Assembly (NCBI GenBank): GCA_001940825.1
Contig: MSGT01000018.1
Location: forward strand, 1 to 45,412
Reading direction: 5' to 3'
DNA from: Sphaerochaeta sp. Phil3
Lineage (GTDB): Bacteria > Spirochaetota > Spirochaetia > Sphaerochaetales > Sphaerochaetaceae
Length of the DNA: 45,412 bases
The translations under genes were made by a program, and so were the position numbers. The notes under the pieces were generated by a model. It did not search any database, was not told the DNA's origin, and was given only the letters and a program-made list of their open reading frames with translations. Of the stretch, positions 8,634 to 16,509 are shown piece after piece (within the stretch, counting starts at the first letter, position 1; every line of letters starts with the position of its first letter).

Positions 8634-10508
8634 CTAGACTTTAAGCCGTTTCAACAGGTTTTCTGCGACGTTCAGCGACACCCCTGCACGCTGGGAGATC
8701 TCCTGAGGAGTACACTGCACCACATCGTCCAGCGTAGTGAAGGCCTCCATTATCTTGTCGCTGATCTTTGGACCTATGCCGGGGACGCTCTGCAGGAGAT
8801 GGAACGAAGTCTCCTTGCTGCGCATGGCCTGGTTGGCACCGGTGGCGAACCTGTGGCACTCATCCCTAACGGCAATGAGGACACGAAGCCCCTCGTTGCT
8901 GTGGTCCAAACGCAGATCAGGACGACCATCGTCGAACACAATGGTCTCGTACTCCTTTGCAAGGCCAAGAACAGGGACATCGGCTAGACCCAGCTCATCA
9001 AGAACATCGCGTGCCACGTTGACCTGCCCATGCCCACCATCGATCAGAACAAGGTTTGGTTTCTTGAGGTTCTCCTCAATCACCCTAGAATAGCGACGGT
9101 AGACGGCCTCACGCATAGCGCCAAAGTCGTCTATGGCCCCTTCCAGACTTCGTATATTGAAACGTCTGTAGCCCGCAGGGTTCGGGTTGCCGTCTACAAA
9201 CGAAATGAGGCTTGCAACGGTGTACTTTCCAGAAAGCTGAGCTATGTCGAAACCCTCTATGAGCTCAGGAAGCTCCTCAAGTCCCGCCACAGACTGAAGC
9301 TCCTCCAAAGCCTTGGTGTTGTCTCTGCTCTTAAGACGCTTCTCGACGTCCCTTGAGGCGTTCTCCGCCGCCATGCGAAGGATTCTGAAATCCCTACCTT
9401 CCTTTGGAACCTGGAAGCGGACATCATGCCCCAAGACCTCGTGGAAGTAACGGGAGATGAGCTCTATGTCCACCTCGTGGGAGATGAATATCTCGTTGGG
9501 AATCTCGCGCCCGTCTTCATAGTATTGAGTAAGGAAGTTCAGCAGGGTCTCTGATTCGTCCCCAAAGGTCTGTGCGCGGTACAAAGCACGTCCAATGAGC
9601 TTTCCATCGCGGAACTGCATGATTGACACGGTGCAAAGGGGGCTTCTCATCTCAACGGCGGCATAGTCGCGGCTTTCCATTGAAGCATCGGCGGAGTGGT
9701 CCTCAACCATCTGGGCCTTGCTCACGCTCTGAAGTGCAACAAGCATATCACGCTTCTTTGCAGCGACCTCATACTCCATGGCCTTTGATGCAGCCATCAT
9801 CTCATCTCGTATCTGTCGTTCAAGGTCGTCGCCACCACCAGAAAGGAACCTGCGTATACGGTCTATGCTCCTACCATATTCCTCTTTGGATATAAGACCG
9901 CAGCATGGTGCGGAACAATGGCCTATATGGTAGTAAAGACATGGTTTTTCACGCTTTCTAAGAGGGGTCGAGCACTTGCGAAGGTTGAAAAGTCTATCTA
10001 TCAGCTCAAGGTACTCGGCCATGCGCGAGGCATCCGGAAACGGTCCAAAGTAGTCGGATCCGTCCTTGATTATGCGCCTTGTCTTGAACACCTTGGGGAA
10101 ATCCTCATGGGTTATCCTTATCATTGGATAGCTTTTGCCATCCTTCAGCATTATGTTGTAGTGAGGGTTGTATTTTTTAATGAGGTTGTTCTCCAGAACC
10201 AGCGCCTCGTAGTCGTTTCCAGTTATGATATGGTCTATGTCACGGATCTTCTCGACCAGCATAGTGGTCTTGCGGTCGCGATTCGGCAGGAAATACTGGC
10301 TCACGCGCTTTCTAAGGCTTTTGGCCTTTCCAACGTAGATGACCACCCCGTTCTCGTCCTTCATGAGGTAGCACCCAGGGTTCAACGGCAGTGCATGGGC
10401 CTTGGCACGTGCCTTCTCGAAGTTCTCCCTACGAAGTCTTACCTCTTCCTCAGACTGGGTCTTGTCCAGCATATAGCTCAAACCAGTCTCGAACGCTTCC
10501 CTATCCAT
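8634..10508 (-). CDS. uvrC: UvrABC excinuclease subunit C
   Basis: UvrC makes both incisions around a DNA lesion after UvrA/UvrB loading in nucleotide excision repair. The 624-aa protein has all expected parts: N-terminal GIY-YIG nuclease (PGCYLMKDENG then YVGKAKSLRKRV, residues 44-69), the Cys-rich CSTPL...CLYYHIGHCSAPC segment, a UVR-type helix pair around residue 245-270, the RNase H-like nuclease with GFDIAQLSG and LVLIDGGHGQ, and a C-terminal helix-hairpin-helix pair with VPGIGPKISD. ATG 10508 has AGGAG 5 nt upstream. The gene diverges from a photoproduct-lyase-family gene, a suggestive pairing of two UV-damage functions. About 150 bp separate its stop from the acyltransferase start. Confidence 0.95.
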   Translation of the reverse strand: MDREAFETGLSYMLDKTQSEEEVRLRRENFEKARAKAHALPLNPGCYLMKDENGVVIYVGKAKSLRKRVSQYFLPNRDRKTTMLVEKIRDIDHIITGNDYEALVLENNLIKKYNPHYNIMLKDGKSYPMIRITHEDFPKVFKTRRIIKDGSDYFGPFPDASRMAEYLELIDRLFNLRKCSTPLRKREKPCLYYHIGHCSAPCCGLISKEEYGRSIDRIRRFLSGGGDDLERQIRDEMMAASKAMEYEVAAKKRDMLVALQSVSKAQMVEDHSADASMESRDYAAVEMRSPLCTVSIMQFRDGKLIGRALYRAQTFGDESETLLNFLTQYYEDGREIPNEIFISHEVDIELISRYFHEVLGHDVRFQVPKEGRDFRILRMAAENASRDVEKRLKSRDNTKALEELQSVAGLEELPELIEGFDIAQLSGKYTVASLISFVDGNPNPAGYRRFNIRSLEGAIDDFGAMREAVYRRYSRVIEENLKKPNLVLIDGGHGQVNVARDVLDELGLADVPVLGLAKEYETIVFDDGRPDLRLDHSNEGLRVLIAVRDECHRFATGANQAMRSKETSFHLLQSVPGIGPKISDKIMEAFTTLDDVVQCTPQEISQRAGVSLNVAENLLKRLKV

Positions 10509-10595
10509 GAAATCTCCTACTCAACAAGAACGCTTCACAAACGCCACCATGACAACATGACGACACCACGAAGATAATACCACAGACCGATGTCC

Positions 10596-10624
10596 TTTAA
10601 CATACCGCACTGGTGTGCTATCAT
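10596..10624 (+). promoter_or_regulatory. Predicted promoter of the SPL-family gene
   Basis: TTTAAC (10596-10601) and TATCAT (10619-10624) are 17 bp apart. TG before the -10 (TGCTATCAT) makes an extended -10. The ATG with SD lies 28 bp further on. Confidence 0.5.
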
Positions 10625-10652
10625 CGAACACAACGATTCTGGAGACGATGCC

Positions 10653-11858
10653 ATGACCCAAAGGGAAATAGACGAATACATAGCAAGCATTCCATACCTG
10701 AGTTTCCAACAAAGGAGAATGCTAAAGGAAGAGTCCCAGGACCTTGAACTTTGGGGAGAAGAGCATATAACGGACTTAATGCCAACTGCCGACGAGTTGG
10801 CACTGATGCAGAAGAACCAAGTCCGCAGCGCATTCAACAAAGCAATGGAAAAGATAGCCCAAATGCGACGCAACCCCACCGATTATTCCACATTCAATCC
10901 AAAATACGACTTCAATGAAAGGAAGCCAAACGTAGTTGCGGACTTCAAGGCCCCTGACAGAATCATGGGAAGCTGCCCATGCCCCAAGGATGGAGAGCTT
11001 ACCCGTTGCTGCAACCTCAAGACTTTGGATGCAGTGCAGCAGTGTGGTTTTGCATGCGCCTATTGTTCAATCCAGAGCTTCTACTCCCACAATGAGATAA
11101 AGGTCGTGTCGGACCTTGGCTCATATCTTGAAAACCTCAAGTTGGAAGAAGACGCGTGGCACATAGGAACGGGACAGTCCTCGGATTCACTCCTTCTTGG
11201 AGACGACTATGGAACGCTCTCTGCGTTGGCAAGGTTCGCACGAAGGAATCCAAAGACCATCATAGAGCTCAAGACCAAAAGCGCAAGGACCGACTGGTTG
11301 TCGCAGGATCTTCCACGCAACATAGTCGCGACCTGGTCTGTAAACGCCTCCACCATAGCCAAGAAGGAGGAGCACCTGACAGCCACTTTGGAAGCCCGCA
11401 TAGAAGCCGCACGCAAAAGCGTAGAAAAAGACCGTCTTGTAGGATTCCACATCCATCCAATGGTGCATTTCAAAGGCTGGGAGGACGAATATGCCGCCTT
11501 GGTGGAGCTTCTCCGCAATAGGATAGACCCAAGAAACGTCATGATGGTAGGCATTGGAGCACTCACATTCACGAAGCAGAATTTGAAAGCCCTAAGGGAA
11601 AGCGGAAGACCTACGAGAGTCACCCAAATGGAGCTCTCCCCAGCTGCAGGCAAGTTCTCGTATCCGCTTGAAACGAAGCGCAAGATGTTCTCATTCGTAT
11701 ACTCCCAGTTCCCAAAGGAATGGAAGGACAATGCTTTCTTCTATCTATGCATGGAGGACCCAACGCTTTGGATGCCGTGCCTTGGGAGGGAATACCCAAA
11801 CAATGCGGCCTTCGAGGCCGACATGAAGGCCCACTACCTATCGAAAATGGCAGACTAG
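10653..11858 (+). CDS. Spore photoproduct lyase family radical SAM protein
   Basis: Predicted 4Fe-4S radical S-adenosylmethionine enzyme. The cluster-binding Cys131, Cys135 and Cys138 lie in QQCGFACAYC, a CX3CX2C triad. An extra Cys-rich stretch (SCPCPKDGELTRCC) precedes it. Downstream blocks such as GTGQSSDSL, LKTKSART and SPAAGKFSYP fit the SPL family barrel. Classical SPL repairs the thymine dimer of spores; spirochaetes make no spores, so this 401-aa homologue may repair another photoproduct or have a different substrate. ATG 10653 is chosen over the in-frame ATG at 10590 because GGAG at 10641-10644 precedes it and the promoter lies in between. The divergent neighbour is uvrC. Confidence 0.75.
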   Translation: MTQREIDEYIASIPYLSFQQRRMLKEESQDLELWGEEHITDLMPTADELALMQKNQVRSAFNKAMEKIAQMRRNPTDYSTFNPKYDFNERKPNVVADFKAPDRIMGSCPCPKDGELTRCCNLKTLDAVQQCGFACAYCSIQSFYSHNEIKVVSDLGSYLENLKLEEDAWHIGTGQSSDSLLLGDDYGTLSALARFARRNPKTIIELKTKSARTDWLSQDLPRNIVATWSVNASTIAKKEEHLTATLEARIEAARKSVEKDRLVGFHIHPMVHFKGWEDEYAALVELLRNRIDPRNVMMVGIGALTFTKQNLKALRESGRPTRVTQMELSPAAGKFSYPLETKRKMFSFVYSQFPKEWKDNAFFYLCMEDPTLWMPCLGREYPNNAAFEADMKAHYLSKMAD

Positions 11859-11859
11859 G

Positions 11860-11892
11860 ATTGTAAAACAACGCGGCAATATATTTTACAAT
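11860..11892. promoter_or_regulatory. Perfect 9-bp inverted repeat, possible operator
   Basis: ATTGTAAAA (11860-11868) and TTTTACAAT (11884-11892) are exact reverse complements separated by 15 bp. The repeat lies between the SPL-family stop and the next promoter. It could be a dimeric repressor site for the downstream gene or a weak transcript-end hairpin; the large spacer and lack of GC argue against a terminator. Confidence 0.4.
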
Positions 11893-11910
11893 ATGGATTT
11901 AGACAAAACC

Positions 11911-11939
11911 TTGATTTTTGTAAACCATTGCTTTATCAT
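11911..11939 (+). promoter_or_regulatory. Predicted promoter of the E2-like acyltransferase gene
   Basis: TTGATT (11911-11916) and TATCAT (11934-11939) with a 17-bp spacer. The ATG at 11949 is only 9 nt beyond the -10 and has no SD, so the mRNA would start at or near the start codon. Confidence 0.55.
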
Positions 11940-11948
11940 CAAAGCCCT

Positions 11949-12899
11949 ATGAAACGAAATGATGCAAAGATGGTATACGACATACCAACGTTCAACAGGA
12001 TATTTCCGTTTCTCATGAAAAGACGCTGCGATGCGCTCGTCTACCATACATGTGAATTCGATGTCACCAAAACGGTCGAGTACATAAGGGCCTACAACGC
12101 CAAGAAGCCGGAGTTCAGGCTAAAGTTCTTCTATGTGTTCTGCGCCGCTCTCATGCGCACCATAGCCATGAGACCAGAGCTCAACCGCTTCATAGCTTCA
12201 TACCGCTATTGGCAGAGGGACGAGCTTTCCATGAACTTCGTAGTCAAGGAATCCTTCACAGACGATGCTCCAGAGACGAGCAATCCTCTTGTATTCAATC
12301 CCTACATGACGCTCATGGAGTATGCCAAGGTCATCGACGACTACATCAACAAATCAAGGAACCTGAGCGAAGAGGACAACTTCACGGACGAAACCATAAG
12401 CTTCTTCATGCACTTCCCTGTCTGGATCATAAGCCTGGTCGTAAGGCTTGCACGCCTACTGGACCGCAGGGGCAAGGCTCCTTCACTTCTAAGGGAGGCC
12501 GATGGTCTTCACACGTCCGTGTTCGTGTCCAACCTTGGTTCCATTGGAATCATTGGAGGAAGCCCCCAGCACCATCTCTATGAGTGGGGCACGACAAGCC
12601 TGTTCGTCACCTTGGGAGGTCTTGAACGCAAGCGCGAGTTCGATGAGGACGGAAAGGTCATCTCCTCAAAGGAAACCATAAAGGTTGGTTGCACAGTAGA
12701 CGAAAGGATTACATCAGGGTTCTACTTCGTAAAGAGCATGATCTACTTCCAGGAGCTTTTGAACAACCCTCAGCTTCTTGAGGAGATTCCTGAGCTTCCA
12801 CCTCCAACCCTCACAAGACGCCAGTACAACGCAAAACGCAAAGCCGAGCGAAAGGCCAAGAAACTCGCAGAGAAAGAAAAACGCAAAGCCTCCGTTTGA
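11949..12899 (+). CDS. Stand-alone E2-type (2-oxoacid dehydrogenase acyltransferase fold) protein lacking the catalytic His
   Basis: The 316-aa protein resembles the catalytic core of lipoate acetyltransferases and chloramphenicol acetyltransferase, with no lipoyl or peripheral-subunit-binding domain. SVFVSNLGSIGI and LYEWGTTSLFVTLGG match the conserved core strands. The catalytic motif DHRxxDG appears as DERITSG at residues 251-257, so both the His and the Asp are replaced (Glu252, Ser256). It is therefore probably not a normal acyltransferase; a structural or binding role is possible. The C-terminus is a long Lys/Arg/Glu-rich helix (RKAERKAKKLAEKEKRK). The in-frame TTG at 11928 overlaps the promoter, so ATG 11949 is preferred. 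Confidence 0.65.
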   Translation: MKRNDAKMVYDIPTFNRIFPFLMKRRCDALVYHTCEFDVTKTVEYIRAYNAKKPEFRLKFFYVFCAALMRTIAMRPELNRFIASYRYWQRDELSMNFVVKESFTDDAPETSNPLVFNPYMTLMEYAKVIDDYINKSRNLSEEDNFTDETISFFMHFPVWIISLVVRLARLLDRRGKAPSLLREADGLHTSVFVSNLGSIGIIGGSPQHHLYEWGTTSLFVTLGGLERKREFDEDGKVISSKETIKVGCTVDERITSGFYFVKSMIYFQELLNNPQLLEEIPELPPPTLTRRQYNAKRKAERKAKKLAEKEKRKASV

Positions 12900-12920
12900 T
12901 GCGTCCTGATACGCCGTAGT

Positions 12921-12980
12921 CCGCGCCACACAGCGCCCATCAGCGCCACACAGCGTCCATCAACGCCCTACAGCGAATCC
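12921..12980. repeat. Degenerate 10-bp tandem array
   Basis: Successive blocks CCGCGCCACA, CAGCGCCCAT, CAGCGCCACA, CAGCGTCCAT, CAACGCCCTA and CAGCGAATCC repeat every 10 bp with a stronger 20-bp super-period. The array fills the gap between the E2-like gene and arcA and runs into the last codons of arcA, which are encoded on the opposite strand. Confidence 0.7.
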
Positions 12981-14191
12981 CGTACAAGGGGCATGCTCAT
13001 GCAGCGTGGACCTCCGCGTCCGCGGGAAAGCTCGGAGCTTGCGATCTCAAGTGTCTTGAGGCCATTGTCACGCAGGATGTCGTTGGTTATCGTGTTCCTG
13101 TCATAGACTATCACGGTCCCAGGTTCCACGCACAAGGCGTTCGAACCGTCGTTCCACTGCTCACGCTCGGCGGCTATCATGTTGTTTCCACCGCACTTTA
13201 TGAAACGAACCTCATCCAAACCGAGGAAACGGCAGAATATGGACTCAAGTGTACCCTTCAAGGACTCGGCCTTTATAGTCCCCTTCGCCCCAGGGAACAC
13301 CCTGTAGACCTTTATGTTGTGGAGGATTCCCGGGTGGACTATGAAGACATCCTTGTCCGCCTGCGTAAGCACGGTGTCCAAATGCATGAACGCCCTCATG
13401 TTTGGAATGTCTATGGCAAGTATGTTGCGTATCGTGCTCCCTTCGTCTGCGAATATGTTGCGGGCAAGAACCTCTATGGCCTGTGCCGTGGTCCTTTCGC
13501 TGAGACCTATGGCCAAGGTGTCGGCGCTCAGGTTGTGTATGTCACCGCCCTCTATGCTATATGGAATGGAGGGGTCGTAGTATTTCTTGACCTTGTCCTG
13601 GAAATCGGGATGATGCTCGAACACATACTTCATGTATATGGTCTCCCGGTTGCGGGTGACGGAGAACATGTGGTTGAGGCTTGCCCCGCATCCCACGGAG
13701 GCCATTGGGTCCCTCGTGAAATACAGGTTTGGTATAGGGTCCAGTATGAACCCGGCCTTTGTGCGTGTGAGGTTCAGAAGAGGGTTCGTCTTTCTGAAGT
13801 CAAAGCCATCGTCCATGATGCCTTCCATGGTCCTAAGCACCATCGTTCTGGTATCGGGCTCGTCCATGAGAAGTTTGAAGAGCTCCTTTTCATGCCCAAC
13901 TATGCGGGTGTCTGCATTGGAGAGGAACTCCGTTACGAACTGCCTGCGGACGGCAGGGTCCGTATCCAAAGCCTGCGCCACCAAGTCACAGAGATACACT
14001 ACCTCCACCCCACAGCTGCGAAGGGTCTCTGCAAACGAATCGTGCTCTATCTGAGCTCTTTTGAGGTATGGAATGTCATCGAAAAGAAGTGTGGAGAGGT
14101 ACTCCGGCGTAAGATGCTCAAGCTCTCCGCCCGGTCTATGGATGAGCACCTTCCTAAGCTTTCCTATCTCGCTCTTTACGCATATAGCCAT
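12968..14191 (-). CDS. arcA: Arginine deiminase
   Basis: Hydrolyses L-arginine to citrulline and ammonia, the first step of the energy-yielding and acid-protective ADI pathway. The 407-aa length is typical. Conserved blocks are LIHRPGGELEHLTPE, FTRDPMASVG, EGGDIHNLS (catalytic acid and His region), KCGGNNMIAAEREQWNDGSN and the C-terminal GRGGPRCMSMPLVRD with nucleophile Cys397. The start is ATG 14191 behind GGGAGG; an upstream open extension to 14317 overlaps rsmE and is not used. It lies 19 bp after rsmE on the same strand. No arcB, arcC or arginine/ornithine antiporter is in the window, so the rest of the pathway must be elsewhere. Confidence 0.95.
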   Translation of the reverse strand: MAICVKSEIGKLRKVLIHRPGGELEHLTPEYLSTLLFDDIPYLKRAQIEHDSFAETLRSCGVEVVYLCDLVAQALDTDPAVRRQFVTEFLSNADTRIVGHEKELFKLLMDEPDTRTMVLRTMEGIMDDGFDFRKTNPLLNLTRTKAGFILDPIPNLYFTRDPMASVGCGASLNHMFSVTRNRETIYMKYVFEHHPDFQDKVKKYYDPSIPYSIEGGDIHNLSADTLAIGLSERTTAQAIEVLARNIFADEGSTIRNILAIDIPNMRAFMHLDTVLTQADKDVFIVHPGILHNIKVYRVFPGAKGTIKAESLKGTLESIFCRFLGLDEVRFIKCGGNNMIAAEREQWNDGSNALCVEPGTVIVYDRNTITNDILRDNGLKTLEIASSELSRGRGGPRCMSMPLVRDSL

Positions 14192-14210
14192 TTCGTTCCC
14201 TCCCTTTGGA

Positions 14211-14987
14211 CTAGAGCAGCCCCATTCTCGAAAGCAATACGGCAAGCCCCGCACTGCATGCAGTCTCCGTTCTAAGCACTCGGCTTCCAAGAAGCATTGG
14301 CTTGAAGCCCACCTCAACGAAGAGGCCGCGCTCCCTGTCAGACCAGCCCCTCTCAGGCCCTATTGCAAGGACAGCTTTGTCCACACCCTTCAAGTCGACC
14401 CCGCTCAGCGGCACAGCACCAACCACATTGTCCAGCATAATGAGGGCGGCTTCTCTAAAAGAGGAGGACTCAGAGACATCGGTCTTATCCATGATAGATG
14501 CCTTGTCCGTGGCGATTCCAAGGGCTTTGAGGGCCCCGTCCACGGTGTTGGCGAACACAACTTGGGGCACGCCGGCGTGGCAGGACTGCATGGCCCCGTC
14601 AAGCAGGTACTCCTTGTACTCGCCCGTGCGGTAGAGATTGCTGGACAGGTACGACTTCTCGCCCGTGTCGGACCCAGTGAGCACAATCCTCTCCACACCA
14701 AGGCTCACGGCCTCACGCAGAATCCTCTTCATGCATATTGGCCTCACCTGTGCGCACAGAAGCGTGACTGGATACAGCTTGGGCTTGCATTCCACGTGGT
14801 ATTCCACGGCTATTCCATCAAGCCCGATGTCCTTGATCGTCGCCGTCCCTTCGCTTTCGTTGACGATCCCCATGCGGAAAGTGTCGCCGTTTTTGAGCTT
14901 GAGGATGTTGACGATGTGTTTGGCACGCTCATCGGCCATTGGAATGACGTTGCCGTGAAGGCTCTCTTCGAAAAGGATCATGTTCAT
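14211..14987 (-). CDS. rsmE: 16S rRNA m3U1498 methyltransferase RsmE
   Basis: SPOUT-class methyltransferase that N3-methylates U1498 of 16S rRNA in the 30S subunit. The knotted SAM site is seen in LAIGPERGWSDRE and LLGSRVLRTETACSAGLAVL near the C-terminus; CAQVRPICMKRILREAVSLG is the family block before it. The predicted product is 258 aa from ATG 14987 (a second ATG follows at 14981). No SD is present; a TATCAT -10 at 14995-15000 lies 7 nt upstream, so the message is probably leaderless. The longer open frame back to 15215 runs through the oppA promoter and coding region and is discarded. arcA follows 19 bp downstream. Confidence 0.9.
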   Translation of the reverse strand: MNMILFEESLHGNVIPMADERAKHIVNILKLKNGDTFRMGIVNESEGTATIKDIGLDGIAVEYHVECKPKLYPVTLLCAQVRPICMKRILREAVSLGVERIVLTGSDTGEKSYLSSNLYRTGEYKEYLLDGAMQSCHAGVPQVVFANTVDGALKALGIATDKASIMDKTDVSESSSFREAALIMLDNVVGAVPLSGVDLKGVDKAVLAIGPERGWSDRERGLFVEVGFKPMLLGSRVLRTETACSAGLAVLLSRMGLL

Positions 14988-14994
14988 GTGTAGG

Positions 14995-15023
14995 ATGATA
15001 GCACATCCATGTGGCAGTTGATA
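14995..15023 (-). promoter_or_regulatory. Predicted rsmE-arcA promoter, sharing its -35 with oppA
   Basis: On the minus strand, TATCAA (15018-15023) and TATCAT (14995-15000, preceded by TG as an extended -10) are 17 bp apart. The -35 hexamer is the same six base pairs as the -35 of the divergent oppA promoter. Confidence 0.45.
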
Positions 15024-15046
15024 CACCAATTCTTTTGCATTAAAAT
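15018..15046 (+). promoter_or_regulatory. Predicted oppA promoter
   Basis: TTGATA (15018-15023), a 17-bp spacer and TAAAAT (15041-15046). The first ATG is only 5 nt beyond the -10 and the second 8 nt, with no SD. Confidence 0.6.
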
Positions 15047-15051
15047 CGCAG

Positions 15052-16491
15052 ATGATGAAGAAAACGCTCCTGCTGCCGGTTTTGATCCTCTCTATGCTCT
15101 GCCCGTCTCTGTTCGCACAAGCCAAGGCCGAGACGGTTAGGATTGGGATGGATACAGGAGAGGATGCCGTGGTTCTCAACCCGTACACGGCATCGGACAG
15201 CAACAGCGTTGTCATAATGCAGAACCTCTACGATGGTCTTTTCTCCTACGATGGAGAGACAAGCGAAGCTTCGTATGCACTGGCAGTGGGACATGAAGTA
15301 TCTGAAGACGGTTTGACGTGGACGTTCTTCCTGCGGGATGCATCGTTCTCAGACGGTACAGCGATAACTTCAGAGACCTTCGTCGAGTCCTGGAACTATC
15401 TCGTAAAGGGCCCTCTTGCGAGCAATCTGGACTTTGTACAGCGGCTGGAGGACGGTTCCCTTTTTCTGGAAACACCCGATGACAGGACGTTGGTGGTACA
15501 CCTGACACATCCCGTTGCGTATCTTCCAAGCCTTCTCTGCCAACCCTGCCTTGCAGCCATAAAGGACACCTCCAGCTACAGCGGAGCGTACGTCCTGAAA
15601 GAGCAGTCCGGTTCCCGCATTCTGCTTGCAAAGAATCCAAAATACTGGGATACGGTCAACAACGACAAGGTTGAAATCCTACTTGGCCCGGACTTCGATT
15701 TCTCTGCGGCGTTTGCAGACGGAGAGATACAATGGTCGATGGCAGCGGTGGCGAATGCAAGCGACTACATGGTGCTGTCCAAATTATATGCCACGACGTT
15801 CTTCTATTTCAGTGCAGAGACAGGGGCCTATTCCAACGAACATGTACGAAAAGCCTTGATATCTCTTATTCCTTGGGATATTGTTCGATACATACAAGGA
15901 ACACTTATGGAGTCCGATTCCCTTGTCCCTGAAAGCACTGCCATTGCACCTGCCAAGCACGGAACCTTGGATCTTCTTGCAAAGGCCGGCTATCCATATG
16001 GCTATGGTCTTCCAATGATAAACATGGGAGTCACACGAGGTGCGCAGAACGCAGCCGTTGCAGAACTGATAGCTGAGATATGGTCAAAGACCCTTGGTGT
16101 CACAGTCACGCTAAACACGGTCCCTCTCACGGTATACGCTTCAAACCCGCAGGAGAACCCTTTTGATTTCTGCACCATAACCTGGATTGGCGACTACTTC
16201 GACCCAATGGCATTCCTTGGCCTCTTCGAGTCCTCCAGCTCCTTCAATCTCGCAAACTACTCAAACAAAGAGTATGATGCACTTCTTGCGTCGGCGCAAA
16301 ATGCCGATGCCGTCACACGCTCTTCCCTCCTTCTTCAAGCCGAGCAGATGCTGTTGGATTCCGGCGTTGTCATTCCAATGTCAACGGCCTTCGCCACAAA
16401 CTTCGTCCGCACCGACCTTGTGGAAGGTTGGCATACCAACCCCTTGGACATCCACCCCTTCAAGGACCTGAAGCTGATAATAACCATTTGA
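15052..16491 (+). CDS. Extracellular solute-binding protein, peptide/nickel type (SBP_bac_5, OppA-like)
   Basis: Periplasmic or lipid-anchored receptor of an ABC importer for oligopeptides or similar ligands. A signal peptide (MMKKTLLLPVLILSMLCPSLFAQA) is followed by LNPYTASDSNS, then LYDGLFSYDG and ALAVGHEVSEDGLTWTFFLRDASFSDGTAITSE split across the usual family blocks. CPSLFA could place a Cys near the cleavage site, but it is not a convincing lipobox. At 479 aa it is slightly short for OppA (about 540). No permease or ATPase gene is adjacent, so it is an orphan receptor that must use a transporter encoded elsewhere. The start is ATG 15052 or 15055; the transcript is predicted to be leaderless. 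Confidence 0.85.
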   Translation: MMKKTLLLPVLILSMLCPSLFAQAKAETVRIGMDTGEDAVVLNPYTASDSNSVVIMQNLYDGLFSYDGETSEASYALAVGHEVSEDGLTWTFFLRDASFSDGTAITSETFVESWNYLVKGPLASNLDFVQRLEDGSLFLETPDDRTLVVHLTHPVAYLPSLLCQPCLAAIKDTSSYSGAYVLKEQSGSRILLAKNPKYWDTVNNDKVEILLGPDFDFSAAFADGEIQWSMAAVANASDYMVLSKLYATTFFYFSAETGAYSNEHVRKALISLIPWDIVRYIQGTLMESDSLVPESTAIAPAKHGTLDLLAKAGYPYGYGLPMINMGVTRGAQNAAVAELIAEIWSKTLGVTVTLNTVPLTVYASNPQENPFDFCTITWIGDYFDPMAFLGLFESSSSFNLANYSNKEYDALLASAQNADAVTRSSLLLQAEQMLLDSGVVIPMSTAFATNFVRTDLVEGWHTNPLDIHPFKDLKLIITI

Positions 16492-16509
16492 GCTTGAATT
16501 TGAGAGGAA

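Noticed and set aside
13319-14275. 318-codon plus-strand frame opposite arcA
   Set aside because: It lies fully antisense to a clear arginine deiminase, has no SD and no recognisable motif; a shadow of biased codon use.
15052-15120. Lipoprotein signal in the OppA-like protein
   Set aside because: MLCPSLFA contains a Cys but the surrounding residues do not form a normal lipobox, and a standard signal peptidase I site (FAQA) follows.
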